Shown here: piece after piece, positions 48,136 to 57,097 of the stretch
Layout: the number at the start of each line of letters is the position of its first letter
How positions within the stretch are numbered: position 1 is the stretch's first letter
Source of the DNA: Mesorhizobium koreense
GTDB lineage: Bacteria; Pseudomonadota; Alphaproteobacteria; Rhizobiales; Rhizobiaceae
DNA: 64,000 nucleotides
Direction of reading: 5' to 3'
NCBI RefSeq assembly: GCF_031656215.1
Contig: NZ_CP134228.1
Location: 1,941,001-2,005,000 of the forward strand
Position numbers and translations under genes: made by a program
Notes under the pieces: model-generated
What the model was told of the DNA's origin: nothing
Seen by the model: the letters and a program-made list of their open reading frames with translations, nothing else
The model's database searches: none

Positions 48136-48336
48136 ATGGCCAAGCCGAAGAAGAATACGCTCCGGTTCTGGTCGTTCGCTGTGATCGCTCTTCTGGCCAG
48201 CGTCGCACTGGTCACGCTGGCGCGCATGACGATGCCCTCCGGCGGCCAGATGACCTATGCCAAATACGGTTGCATCCCCCACGATCCATCAAAACGTGAA
48301 TGGGGCCCGTACCTGGGGCTTTCCCCTTGTAGGTGA
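48136..48336 (+). CDS. small membrane-anchored protein, probably truncated
   Basis: 66-residue frame, 10 bases after the IclR gene with a GCGAGG ribosome site. A basic N-terminus (MAKPKKNTLRFW) leads into one membrane segment (SFAVIALLASVALVTLA), then a short extracytoplasmic part (MPSGGQMTYAKYGCIPHD). The last dozen residues look unrelated, and transposase-like sequence begins at 48355, so the gene is likely cut off by an insertion event. I do not recognise the family. Confidence 0.45.
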   Translation: MAKPKKNTLRFWSFAVIALLASVALVTLARMTMPSGGQMTYAKYGCIPHDPSKREWGPYLGLSPCR

Positions 48337-48354
48337 TCGATTTGGTCGCCCGCC

Positions 48355-48563
48355 GGCAGCGTCGGGGATTCCTACGACAACGCTCTGGCAGAGACGATCG
48401 ACGGCCTCTGCAAAGCCGAACGCATCCACGGTTGGCCGCGGGTGAGGCATTGAGGCCGTCGAGTTTGCTGCGCCGGGTCGGCTCGTTCAGCAATCGCCGG
48501 CTGCTGGCCCACCGGAAACAGCTTGCCGGCCAAAGCCGGAGGGACAGCTACGCCATGCTGGAT
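48355..48563 (+). mobile_element. IS3-family transposase (OrfB) C-terminal remnant
   Basis: Frame one at 48355-48453 reads GDSYDNALAETIDGLCKAER, the catalytic-glutamate motif of IS3 OrfB integrase cores (the E is in LAET), then hits a stop. The next frame from 48453 continues with SFSNRRLLAHRKQL and SYAMLD, matching the usual FNxRRL...YYAMLD ending of the same family. The start is missing and a frameshift is present, so it cannot be active. It ends where the sulfatase coding region ends, marking an old insertion or recombination junction. Confidence 0.8.
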
Positions 48564-48564
48564 C

Positions 48565-50058
48565 TCAGTTCTCGACGCCCAGGACCCTGTCCATTGCATG
48601 CTCAGGGTAATGGCCCCTTCGGATCACGGCTTCAACACCGCCATGTCGTTCGACGGTGGCCTCCTGGTCGTCAAATGCCTGCTGATTGGCGCGCTCGGGA
48701 TCGACGATTTCACGTAAGAGCGCCTCACACTTCGCCCGGATTTCGGCGTGTTCCGCGCTTTCGCCCAAGTCATTCGCCTCATCCGGATCGGCATCCAGAT
48801 CAAATAGCTGAGGGGCGAAACCAACGTGATAAATGTACTTCCACTTTCCCTCGCGGATCATGAAACTGCCGGTGATCGACCCCCCGGCATGGTATTCGCT
48901 AAATACCGTCCGCTTTACCGGCAACCCGTTCGCAACATCAAAAAGGGATTTACCGGGATACGTGATGCCGTTCGCAGGTATCTTTTCCCCCAGGGCGTCG
49001 ACGATCGTAGGATAAAGATCCACGAGCGAAACGGGCTCGTTTATCACCTTTCCTTGCGGAATGTCCGCCCCGGCAATGATGAGCGGTACGCCGATGGATT
49101 CCTCATAAAGCGTCGAGCAACTCCAGATGCCTCGGTCGCCCAAATGGTCGCCGTGGTCGCTGGCATAGACAATTCGCGTATCGTCGGCCTGGCCGCTTTC
49201 CTCAAGCGCATTCAGAACCAGCCCGATGTTGTGATCGAGAAACGTGCACAGACCATAGTATCCGGCGCGCGCGCGGCGCACCTTCGCCTCGTCGAAATAA
49301 TCGTCGTAATTCCAGATCTCGCGATTGGCCACGACTGTCGGGTGGTTTGGCCGCTCGTCCTGCCCATACTGCTTGGGCATCGGGATTTTGTCGTGAGGAT
49401 AGAGGTCATAGAACTCCTGCGGCGCGATCAGCGGGAAATGCGGCGAGACGAACGAGACAAATAGCATCCAGGGCCTGTCGGCATTCCGTTCTTTTTGCGA
49501 ATTGATCCAATCAAGCGCGGCGGCTGTGATCCGCCGGTCGTAGTCGATGTGATTGCTATCACCACCGCCGGCCGCTTTGGCCATCATGGCCGGGCCGCTA
49601 ACCACTTCCTGCCCCTGCTTTGCGGAGGTTTTTGTGCTCGGATAGGTGGTCTTGTTCTTACGAAGCATTCCGATCAGGTCGCCAACGCCGAACCGGACGT
49701 GCATGGGGAGGATCTCTTCGTCAAAGCCGTTGTCGTCGTCGACGTGCCGGAAATGCAGCTTGCCGATCGAGACCGTCTTATGCCCGGTCTCGCGCAACCG
49801 GTGGCTCCAGCCGGGTTCGGTGCCGTCCCACGGATGCCCGTTGTCCCAGCAGCGGATTTCATGGACATACCGCCCGGTCGACAAACTCGCCCGGGACGGA
49901 ACGCACAGGGGCGAATTGGAATAGGCCGTCGCGAAGCGCGTGCCACGTGCCGCAAGCTTGTCGAGATTCGGGGTCTGGACGATCTCGCTCCCGTAACAGC
50001 CCAGGGCGCTGCGGGTATGCTCGTCCGACATAAAGAGAATGAGGTTTTTTCCGTCCAC
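48565..50058 (-). CDS. sulfatase (type I, formylglycine) with Pot-type transporter context
   Basis: 497 residues of the alkaline phosphatase/sulfatase superfamily. The N-terminal metal site is LILFMSDEHTRSALGCYG; the formylglycine motif is PLCVPSRASLSTGRY (C-x-P-S-R at about residue 52); further metal or substrate residues are in KTVSIGKLHFR and YASDHGDHLGDRG. No signal peptide is present, so it is cytosolic. It could cleave sulfate esters or related phosphonate/phosphate monoesters. It is followed on the same strand (upstream side) by an ABC importer, 36 bases away, which probably brings in the substrate. The substrate is unknown; it is not a clear choline sulfatase. Confidence 0.85.
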   Translation of the reverse strand: MDGKNLILFMSDEHTRSALGCYGSEIVQTPNLDKLAARGTRFATAYSNSPLCVPSRASLSTGRYVHEIRCWDNGHPWDGTEPGWSHRLRETGHKTVSIGKLHFRHVDDDNGFDEEILPMHVRFGVGDLIGMLRKNKTTYPSTKTSAKQGQEVVSGPAMMAKAAGGGDSNHIDYDRRITAAALDWINSQKERNADRPWMLFVSFVSPHFPLIAPQEFYDLYPHDKIPMPKQYGQDERPNHPTVVANREIWNYDDYFDEAKVRRARAGYYGLCTFLDHNIGLVLNALEESGQADDTRIVYASDHGDHLGDRGIWSCSTLYEESIGVPLIIAGADIPQGKVINEPVSLVDLYPTIVDALGEKIPANGITYPGKSLFDVANGLPVKRTVFSEYHAGGSITGSFMIREGKWKYIYHVGFAPQLFDLDADPDEANDLGESAEHAEIRAKCEALLREIVDPERANQQAFDDQEATVERHGGVEAVIRRGHYPEHAMDRVLGVEN

Positions 50059-50094
50059 TTTTCTTTCTCCACATTGCTGCAGGTCGGCCTTCGA

Positions 50095-50898
50095 TCAGGC
50101 GTTCCGTTTCCTGGTTTTGTTTGCGAGCGCCAGACCCAGTAGAGCGAGTGCGATATTGAAGATGATCAGGACCGCGGAGATCGCCGCAAGGATGGGGCTG
50201 AGATCAAAGAAAATGCCGTCGAGCATTTTCTTGGGCAGGGTCGTGGTATCGATGCTGCTGAGGAACATTGCGATTACGACTTCGTCGAACGAGATCACGA
50301 AAGCGAAGATCGCGCCGGCTGCAATGCCCCGCCAGATCAATGGGATAGTGACGAGCCACAGTGAGGTAATTGGTGATGCCCCCAGGCTCAGCGAAGCTTC
50401 TTCATACGAGCGAGGCAGCGCGGCCAGCGCCGAGTTGACGTTGAGGATCACGAACGGAAGGCAGAGAACGGCATGTGCCATCGCGATGCCGAATTCCGTT
50501 CCGACCAAGCCGAGGCTCGCGTAAACGCCGTAGACGGAGATGGCGACGACGACCAAGGGCAGCATCATGGGAAGCACAAGTATGATGTTGAACAGGTTCT
50601 TCCCCGGGATGTCCTGCCGGTGCATGCCGACGGACGCCAGGACCCCGACTGTCGTCGCAACGATCGTTGCGAACAAAGCGACGCGAAGACTAACCATGGT
50701 CGCACCCATCCAACTGCCGTCGGTGAGATAGGCAACGAACCAGTGAAACCCGATGTTCTTCGGCGGGAACCGGAGCATGGATCCGGTTTCCAGCGATAAC
50801 GGAAAGATCATCACCAGCGGTATCAGCAGATAGACGAACCCTACGATGGCGACGGTCCACATCGCCAGTGTGACCCCTCCCGCCTCAAGCCGTTGCAT
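50095..50898 (-). CDS. ABC transporter permease (PotC type)
   Basis: 267 residues from the ATG at 50898 inside the end of the partner permease gene. About six membrane segments are present, and the EAA loop reads EASLSLGASPITSLWLVTI, followed by the FVISFDEVVIAMFLS segment typical of PotC/spermidine-type permeases. It belongs to a four-gene importer (receptor, ATPase, two permeases) transcribed toward the sulfatase gene. Confidence 0.88.
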   Translation of the reverse strand: MQRLEAGGVTLAMWTVAIVGFVYLLIPLVMIFPLSLETGSMLRFPPKNIGFHWFVAYLTDGSWMGATMVSLRVALFATIVATTVGVLASVGMHRQDIPGKNLFNIILVLPMMLPLVVVAISVYGVYASLGLVGTEFGIAMAHAVLCLPFVILNVNSALAALPRSYEEASLSLGASPITSLWLVTIPLIWRGIAAGAIFAFVISFDEVVIAMFLSSIDTTTLPKKMLDGIFFDLSPILAAISAVLIIFNIALALLGLALANKTRKRNA

Positions 50899-51763
50899 CG
50901 CCAGCCCCTGTCGTATTGCTGCTGGAAATGACCCGCAGATAGGCCGCGACGACAATCACGACTACAGCAAGCAGGACAACCGAGGCCGCTCCGGCAATAT
51001 CCCAGTTGAGCAGCGTCTCGATCTCATTGGTTATGTAGGTTGCGGCGACCAGTACCTTACCGCCCCCCAACAGGGCCGGCGTCACGAAGAAGCCCAGCGC
51101 CATGGCGAAGACCAGAAGACTACCCGCCATCACACCGGGCATGCTGAGCGGCAAGGTGACCGTCCAGAAGGCCGTCTCCGGCCTGGCGCCGAGGCTCGCC
51201 GATGCTTCGAGATAGGTCTTGTCCTGAGCCTGAAGCGCCACGAAAATCGGCAAGACCATGAAAGGCAGAAGCACATTCGTCATTCCGAGCACGACGCCGA
51301 ACTCGTTGAACATGAAAGAAATCGGCTGATCAATAATACCGGTCGAGATCAGGAATTCATTGATCGGCCCGCGCCGCTGGAGCAGGTAGATCCACGCGAA
51401 GTTCCGCACCAGGATGCAGCTCCAGGCCGGCAGCAGCACGGCTAGAAAGAGTACCGGCCGCAATCTGTTCGAAGCATTCGCCAGCGCATAGGCAATTGGA
51501 AAGCCGAAGAACAGACAGCCCAAGACCACGAACGCGCTGATCTTGAGCGTGGCTATCAGCGAGTTGATGTACAGGCTCGACGAGAACAGGCTCTGATAGT
51601 TTTCCAGCGAAAGCTCAGCACCCCCAAAGCTGCGGTAAGCGAGAAGAGCGATCGGGAAGAGAAAAAGCAGTCCCACAAGAAGCAGCGCCGGTGCGATCAT
51701 AACCAGGCTACCGATCATTCCGGGAATCCGGAGGGTTTCCCTCAAGGGGACGCGGGCGCTCAT
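50885..51763 (-). CDS. ABC transporter permease (PotB type)
   Basis: 292 residues from the ATG at 51763, which overlaps the ATPase stop. It has the PotB-like long periplasmic loop after the first membrane segment and the EAA loop EASASLGARPETAFWTVTL, then MAGSLLVFAMALGFFVTPAL and LLGGGKVLVAATYI. It overlaps the next permease by 14 bases, so the subunits are made in coupled fashion. Confidence 0.88.
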   Translation of the reverse strand: MSARVPLRETLRIPGMIGSLVMIAPALLLVGLLFLFPIALLAYRSFGGAELSLENYQSLFSSSLYINSLIATLKISAFVVLGCLFFGFPIAYALANASNRLRPVLFLAVLLPAWSCILVRNFAWIYLLQRRGPINEFLISTGIIDQPISFMFNEFGVVLGMTNVLLPFMVLPIFVALQAQDKTYLEASASLGARPETAFWTVTLPLSMPGVMAGSLLVFAMALGFFVTPALLGGGKVLVAATYITNEIETLLNWDIAGAASVVLLAVVVIVVAAYLRVISSSNTTGAGDATA

Positions 51764-52851
51764 GCGTCTGCTTCCGCGACGACAAGCGAACAATCGTCCT
51801 TTGACCAGCTGACGATCGCCTTCTGCCCAACCGAAACGACCGCTTCACCTGCCCTGTTGGCGATCTTGGCCGTTATATCGGTTCCGGCGACTGCAACCGT
51901 GATCTGCGTCACATCGCCGAGGAAAACCATCGAGTGGACAGTGCCCTCAAGCCAGTTCTCCTGGGCCTCGGTCCGGTCGGTCGAAACGCGGAGCTTCTCG
52001 GGGCGGATCAGAAGTTTGAGGCACTTGCCTTTTGTTCCGTGCAGATTTGCGGGCGCCCGGATACCGGTCCGGTCAAGCACTTTCAGGCTCGCGAAATCGC
52101 CGTGGACGCCTTCAAGCAATGTCGGAACGAGGTTCGAATCGCCGATAAAGCTGGCGACGAATTCGGTCGTCGGGCGGTCGTAGAGCTCCTGCGGCGTGCC
52201 AATCTGCTCTATACGTCCATGATTCATGACCGCCACTCGATCGGACATCGTCATCGCCTCGATCTGGTCGTGCGTCACATAAACGGTAGTGATGCCGACG
52301 CGCTTTTGCAGCGTGCGGATTTCAGCCTGCATGCGGTCGCGCAGCTTCTTGTCGAGCGCGCCCAAGGGCTCGTCCATCAGCAATAATTCGGGGTGGAAGA
52401 TGAATGCCCGCGCCAAGGCGACCCGTTGTTGCTGACCGCCGCTCAATTGCCGTGGATAGCGGTCGCCGAAACCGTCCAGCCCGACCATGTCGAGCGTTTC
52501 CTTGACCAGCTTTGCAATCTCCGCCGCTTTCACCCTTCGGCGCTTTAGCGGATACGCAACGTTCTCAATCACCGTAAGATGCGGAAAAAGGGCATATTTC
52601 TGGAACACCATCCCGATGTTGCGCTTGTAGGATGGTATATATCCGACATCGGCGCCATGCAGCTCAAGTTTACCGGAAGTTGGATATTCGAATCCTCCGA
52701 GCATACGAAGCAATGTCGTCTTTCCGGAGCCGCTTGGCCCAAGCAACGTCAGGAATTCTCCCTTCTCCACGGAAAGCGTGACGCGATCGACGGCCGTAAA
52801 ATTCCCAAACCTCTTTGTGATATCGACGAGGTTCAAATGGAAATTTGTCAT
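51760..52851 (-). CDS. ABC transporter ATP-binding protein (PotA type)
   Basis: 363 residues. Walker A GPSGSGKT, signature LSGGQQQR, Walker B LMDEPLGALD and switch YVTHDQIEAMTMSDR are intact. The C-terminal TOBE domain (LIRPEKLRVSTD, then VHSMVFLGDVTQITVAVAG) matches the spermidine/putrescine and iron/2-aminoethylphosphonate group. It is separated from the receptor gene by 131 bases that hold a hairpin. Confidence 0.9.
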   Translation of the reverse strand: MTNFHLNLVDITKRFGNFTAVDRVTLSVEKGEFLTLLGPSGSGKTTLLRMLGGFEYPTSGKLELHGADVGYIPSYKRNIGMVFQKYALFPHLTVIENVAYPLKRRRVKAAEIAKLVKETLDMVGLDGFGDRYPRQLSGGQQQRVALARAFIFHPELLLMDEPLGALDKKLRDRMQAEIRTLQKRVGITTVYVTHDQIEAMTMSDRVAVMNHGRIEQIGTPQELYDRPTTEFVASFIGDSNLVPTLLEGVHGDFASLKVLDRTGIRAPANLHGTKGKCLKLLIRPEKLRVSTDRTEAQENWLEGTVHSMVFLGDVTQITVAVAGTDITAKIANRAGEAVVSVGQKAIVSWSKDDCSLVVAEADA

Positions 52852-52937
52852 CGTACTTTGTACTTTTGCTTCTCTTGATATTCATGCCCATTCAGGAGCG
52901 GGTGATGAATGCGCCTGAATCTCGTGCGACCGCACTT

Positions 52938-52956
52938 GCCCGGCACGCCGCCGGGC
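52938..52956 (-). terminator. hairpin between receptor and ATPase genes
   Basis: GCCCGGC (52938-52944) and GCCGGGC (52950-52956) form a 7-bp stem with a 5-base loop in the 131-base spacer downstream of the receptor gene. It probably lowers expression of the downstream subunits relative to the receptor, as at 9239 and 18883. Confidence 0.45.
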
Positions 52957-52982
52957 CGTGATCGACGGCGTCACCATTGGTA

Positions 52983-54068
52983 TCAACCAGAGGTGATTTC
53001 TGCCCAGCGCGCGCTAAGGGCTCCCAGGTTCTCCGCCCAATAGGCACCATCGAGCAGAACTTGTTTTTTCAGGTTCGCAGGATTGGTCGGAAGAGCCGCT
53101 TTCACGAATTCATCCGAGATGCCGTTGATCGCGGCGCCGTTCGTCGGACCGTAGTAGAGCCTGTTTGCGAAAACAGCCTGGCGGTCCGCACGACTGCAGA
53201 AGCTGATGAACTTCTGAGCATTCTCACGGTTCGGCGCACCCTTCGCCATCACCCAGGTCAGCAGGTTCATAACCGCGCCGTTGTACTCGAAGCGGAGAGG
53301 GCCGCCGTTACGCTGAAGAGCAAAAGCGCGGCCATGAACGAACTCGGACATGTCGAGTTCGCCCTGCATCAGCATGTTCTCGGCCTGACTGCTGCTGGTG
53401 TACCAGATATTGATTTTATTCTTGATCTCCTCAAGCGCCTTGAACGCCGCCTCTTTCTTGGCGGCATCGATGGGATTTACGTTGGCCGCAGCCATCCCTT
53501 TTGCCATCAGAGCGTATTCAAGGTGGCGGGCTGCGATCGACCCGAACATGCCACGCGCGCCCGGGAAGCGATCGGCATCCCAAAAGTCGGCCCAGTTTCC
53601 CGGAGCGCCGCCCGCATAGGTCTCACTATTGTAAGTGATGCCCCAGGAGATCGACCCGTAGCCGTAGCCCCATGGATCGAGTGCGGCAGGAATATGCGAT
53701 CCGCGATCTTTGATATCGCCGAGGTCAATTTCCTGAGTCAGGCCATCGCGCCGGCCGATGGCGTTCCAGAAGGGAGGTCCGTCGAGGAGGTCGATCTCGA
53801 CATTCCCGGCGGCGCGCTGCGCCTTGACCTTGGCGAGGCCCTGCGGGCCGTAGGTCGTCTCCTTGACCTTGATCCCGAACTCCTTCGAGAATGGCTCGAA
53901 ATAGACTTCGCGCAAGGCATCCTGAAATGAGCCGCCCCAGGAAGAGATGACAAGTTCACCCGAACCGCCGGCGTATGCGCGCTTCACCATGGGCGCGAAC
54001 AACAAACCCGATCCGAGCGTGGCCGCACCGGCCGTGCTGAGAAATTGGCGTCGCGATTGCCTGATCAT
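52983..54068 (-). CDS. ABC transporter substrate-binding protein (PotD type), Tat-exported
   Basis: 361-residue periplasmic receptor. The N-terminus MIRQSRRQFLSTAGAATLG carries a twin-arginine export motif (SRRQFL), so it is folded before export. The mature part begins ELVISSWGGSFQDALREVYF, as in the PotD/AfuA/PhnS receptors for cationic or polyanionic small molecules. WGITYNSETYAGGAPGNWAD is a usual middle block. The ligand could be a polyamine-like compound or, given the adjacent sulfatase, an organic sulfate ester. It is divergent from a LysR regulator. Confidence 0.85.
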   Translation of the reverse strand: MIRQSRRQFLSTAGAATLGSGLLFAPMVKRAYAGGSGELVISSWGGSFQDALREVYFEPFSKEFGIKVKETTYGPQGLAKVKAQRAAGNVEIDLLDGPPFWNAIGRRDGLTQEIDLGDIKDRGSHIPAALDPWGYGYGSISWGITYNSETYAGGAPGNWADFWDADRFPGARGMFGSIAARHLEYALMAKGMAAANVNPIDAAKKEAAFKALEEIKNKINIWYTSSSQAENMLMQGELDMSEFVHGRAFALQRNGGPLRFEYNGAVMNLLTWVMAKGAPNRENAQKFISFCSRADRQAVFANRLYYGPTNGAAINGISDEFVKAALPTNPANLKKQVLLDGAYWAENLGALSARWAEITSG

Positions 54069-54175
54069 TTGATACCTCCCTTCGCAAGCCCCGACATCTT
54101 GCCGTGACCACTCTTCCCGATGGGATCACTATCGAATTGCCACGCCACAGGGAAATGGTATGAATTCAGCGATCC

Positions 54176-54190
54176 ATAACCATCAGTTAT
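54176..54190. promoter_or_regulatory. LysR-type binding box
   Basis: ATAACCATCAGTTAT is an inverted repeat that fits the T-N11-A rule of LysR regulators. It lies in the gap between the divergent receptor and LysR genes. Confidence 0.55.
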
Positions 54191-54237
54191 ATGACTTGGA
54201 GAGCTGTCCTCAGCTTAAGCGTTTTTAGGGGCAAAGG

Positions 54238-55146
54238 TTGATAAAGCATCGGGAAGTTCAGATTCTTCACGCGTTATTGGTGACAGGTTCGGTATCGGGC
54301 ACGTCCAAGCTGCTGAATGTCTCCCAGCCTGCCGTCAGCAAAGCGCTTGCAGCACTCGAGAAGCGTATCGGATTTCAGCTCTTTCAGCGCACCGCCGGTC
54401 AACTGGTCGCCAAGCCCGAGGCAACGTACCTGTTCGAAGAACTGGATCAATGCCTGAAAATCATCGAACGGCTGGATGAACGGGTAAAAAACGCCCAAGG
54501 CGAGCCCGGCGACCGACTTCAGATCGCAAGCCTGCCCGGCCCGGCCAGCTTTCTGATCCCGAAGCTGCTTGAGGAGTTCTTCGGGGTGAAAACTGCACAC
54601 CGTTTCTTGCTAAGTTCGCGGACCACCCCGATCATCAGGGATCTCGTGAGCACACAGCAGGTCGAGATCGGAGTTTTGGTCAATCCGCCAAACTCGACAG
54701 CTTACGAGAAGTTTCCTACACCGAACGAATATGTTTGCGCTATGCGCGAAGATCATCCGCTAAGTGCCAAACTCTTACTTCGACCTGTTGATCTAGAGGG
54801 CATCCCTCTGACACTCACCAGCAGAGGGCACATCATGCACGAGCAATTGGCGACGGCGTTCGCAAACGACCGCGTCCAGTTTAATCCAGCCCATGAAGTA
54901 CCTTATTACATTCCCTCATTAGGATTCGCACTTGCTGGTTTCGGTGTTTCGTTTGTCGATACGATTACGGCGTGGAGCTTTGATAACATACTAAAAGCCA
55001 AGGGACTGGTTTTTCGAAGATTCGAGCCTCAACTACTTGACGAGATGGCTGTGATTTCGCCATCGCTGCGAACGCTTCCAACGACGGCGATCAGATTTCG
55101 CGATTTCTTAGTGGAGCGCATGTCAGCGATGAAATCTCTCTACTGA
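54238..55146 (+). CDS. LysR-family transcriptional regulator
   Basis: 302 residues starting at a TTG preceded by AGGGGCAAAGG. The N-terminal helix-turn-helix spans about residues 5-65 (VTGSVSGTSKLLNVSQPAVS, then KALAALEKRIGFQLFQRTAG). The effector domain follows, with the usual DLVSTQQVEIGVL hinge. It is divergent from the Pot-type receptor gene and likely controls the importer and sulfatase. Base composition is visibly more A+T rich than the core region, which fits acquisition by transfer. Confidence 0.87.
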   Translation: MIKHREVQILHALLVTGSVSGTSKLLNVSQPAVSKALAALEKRIGFQLFQRTAGQLVAKPEATYLFEELDQCLKIIERLDERVKNAQGEPGDRLQIASLPGPASFLIPKLLEEFFGVKTAHRFLLSSRTTPIIRDLVSTQQVEIGVLVNPPNSTAYEKFPTPNEYVCAMREDHPLSAKLLLRPVDLEGIPLTLTSRGHIMHEQLATAFANDRVQFNPAHEVPYYIPSLGFALAGFGVSFVDTITAWSFDNILKAKGLVFRRFEPQLLDEMAVISPSLRTLPTTAIRFRDFLVERMSAMKSLY

Positions 55147-55870
55147 ATGCCTCATCAGTGGCCGGGAATTTTTCTGAAGTCCGAATACGGGTTGTTTGCC
55201 CGAGCATCCCATCAGCAACGTGTTATTCCGAATGAAGGCGATCGCAACGCCTGTTGTCCTTGAAGTGCTCCCCGTCTTTGGATCGCCCCGGGCGGGAACT
55301 TCCGGGGTGTCGAACATCATGACGCGGTGACGCATGAGGTGAAATTTAATTCGCGGCCGCATGCCTTCGCCCGACACTGGGCTTCACGCTGCGGGCCTGT
55401 GCGCCGCACCGGACCAAGCTGGAGATCTTTCACTCGAGGTACAGGCGGCCGATGGCCATGTAATAATCCAGGTCACCGGGCAGTGGTGAGTTCCGTCCCG
55501 ACCGCTGGTGGGCTTTCACATCCTATTTGATTGATGCCTATGATCGCTGAATCGGCGTCATAGCAGACTGCTTGACAACCACGCCGTTGTGTCAATCGGC
55601 AGAGTTGGAGCCGTCAGCGGCCCGTCTGTCTGAAAAATCGCAATGGGCAACCAGACGCTGTTGGCCAAAATCCGATCAGCGAATTTCCTACCAGGTCCGG
55701 GATGAGATCGGTACGATTGAGTGTTGCTCTGCGGCAAACGTCTCCAACCCGGCGATCCGCTGCTCAAAGCCGACTTGCGTGATAACTCCTAACATCTAGC
55801 ATCACTGCCCGCGGCGCGGGCCTCGCCACGCCTGCTCCCACGCCGCGCTCAGCCTCAAAAAAATCGGCCT
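55147..55870. other. gene-poor stretch between the two sulfatase modules
   Basis: No ORF here has recognisable domains, good ribosome sites or family-like composition. A small hairpin GCCCGC-GGC-GCGGGC lies at 55807-55821. The stretch probably contains eroded sequence left by past rearrangements. Confidence 0.4.
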
Positions 55871-56059
55871 TTGCGAGGCAGCGCCACACGCGGGTTCGTT
55901 TTCGACACGCAGGCCGAAGCGATTGCCTCTGGCCGCGAGAAACTCATCAGTGCCGGCGGTGGCGAACTGTCAGTGCACGGCCGCAATGGCCGGGTCAGGA
56001 GCAAGGACACACTGGGCGGCGGCAACGATCCGAACCCGCCGCGCGATCGCGAGCATTGA
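55871..56059 (+). pseudogene. DUF2188-family protein remnant
   Basis: The frame reads FDTQAEAIASGREKL, then GGELSVHGRNGRVRSKDT and NDPNPPRDREH. This is the C-terminal two-thirds of the small DUF2188 proteins (typically 65-80 residues, with DTQAEAI and GELVIHGRDGRIR-like blocks). The N-terminal strand expected before it is not found in any frame, and only a TTG could start it, so the gene looks truncated at its 5' end. Confidence 0.6.
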
Positions 56060-56380
56060 AAATGGCGAAATTTGACCCGTCTCCTGGCGCGATGTTCCCG
56101 GCTGGTCCGGGAGTCTTTGGTGGGCATCCCGCCGGCGATGCGCGCGTTCGCTTTTGGAAAACCACGGTGCTCCGGAGAATGTCTGAAATGAGGGCGCGAA
56201 GCGGGCATTCAAGGATTCGCCAGGACCGAACTCTTCCGGATATGAAGGACCTTCGACGGCCGATTTCTCTGCAGAACCGGACATTGCACAATAAGCCCGG
56301 CGGGAACTGATGAAACGGGCAGATTTATCTCGAATGAGAGGGCTGCCTCGCATCAAACGATCGCCAATCAAACGTCATTC
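56060..56380. other. gap between the DUF2188 remnant and the GntR gene
   Basis: No supported gene. Overlapping frames on both strands are compositional artefacts with no domain signature. Confidence 0.4.
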
Positions 56381-57097
56381 TCAGGGCTTTAGGTCCATTT
56401 CCAGATGGATGTAATCTCCCCGGTAAGTGGCTTCACCGAGATAGATGACCGAACCGTCTGAACCTGTAAAGACACGTCTGATTTCGGCAACAGGCGCGTT
56501 GACCGCGATCCTGAGATCCCGCGCCACCTCCACATCGGCCGCTGCGATATTCAGTGTCTGATAGGCCTTGACGATCTCGACCCCCGGCAGCGACGCGAAG
56601 AGTGGGATCACGACCTCACGGCGAAAGCGGTCGGGCGCTAGATTGAACACGCGCTCGTCGATAAAAATTGAGACGACACAGTAATTCTCGCCATCGCGGG
56701 AATGCACGCGGCGCATGTGGAAATAGCTCGGCGCAGCGAACCCGTCGCGTTCCGTCAGGATCGGGGTAGCTTGCGACTCGACGATGTTGGAGAGGTCGGG
56801 CGTGTCGCCCCGGTACATCTCTACAAGATCGTCGAGCGTCGTCTGCACCGAAAGGCGACGCTGTCCTCCTGGCTGCGCCGTCACGAAAGTGCCGCGGCCG
56901 CGCTGCGGTGAAAGCAGTCCCTCACCGGCCAGAAGATGAATCGCCTGACGCACCGTCACCCGCGCGACATCGAATTCCTGCATCAGTCGGTCGATCGAGG
57001 GCAGCGTCTCGCCACGCCCCCAGATGCCGCGCTTGATGCGGTGACGCATCACGTCGGCGAGTTGCACATAGCGCGGAATCGGAATCCGTTCGAACAT
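56381..57097 (-). CDS. GntR/HutC-family regulator of the sugar-transporter/sulfatase operon
   Basis: 238 residues: a GntR winged helix-turn-helix (LPSIDRLMQEFDVARVTVRQ, residues about 33-52) followed by a UTRA effector domain ending in EATYRGDYIHLEMDL. It is divergent from the receptor-permease-ATPase-sulfatase operon and probably its regulator, responding to a sugar or sulfated ligand. Confidence 0.88.
   Translation of the reverse strand: MFERIPIPRYVQLADVMRHRIKRGIWGRGETLPSIDRLMQEFDVARVTVRQAIHLLAGEGLLSPQRGRGTFVTAQPGGQRRLSVQTTLDDLVEMYRGDTPDLSNIVESQATPILTERDGFAAPSYFHMRRVHSRDGENYCVVSIFIDERVFNLAPDRFRREVVIPLFASLPGVEIVKAYQTLNIAAADVEVARDLRIAVNAPVAEIRRVFTGSDGSVIYLGEATYRGDYIHLEMDLKP

Noticed and set aside
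55123..55377. 84-residue minus-strand frame after the LysR gene
   Set aside because: No ribosome site, no domain, and it overlaps the 3' end of lysR.
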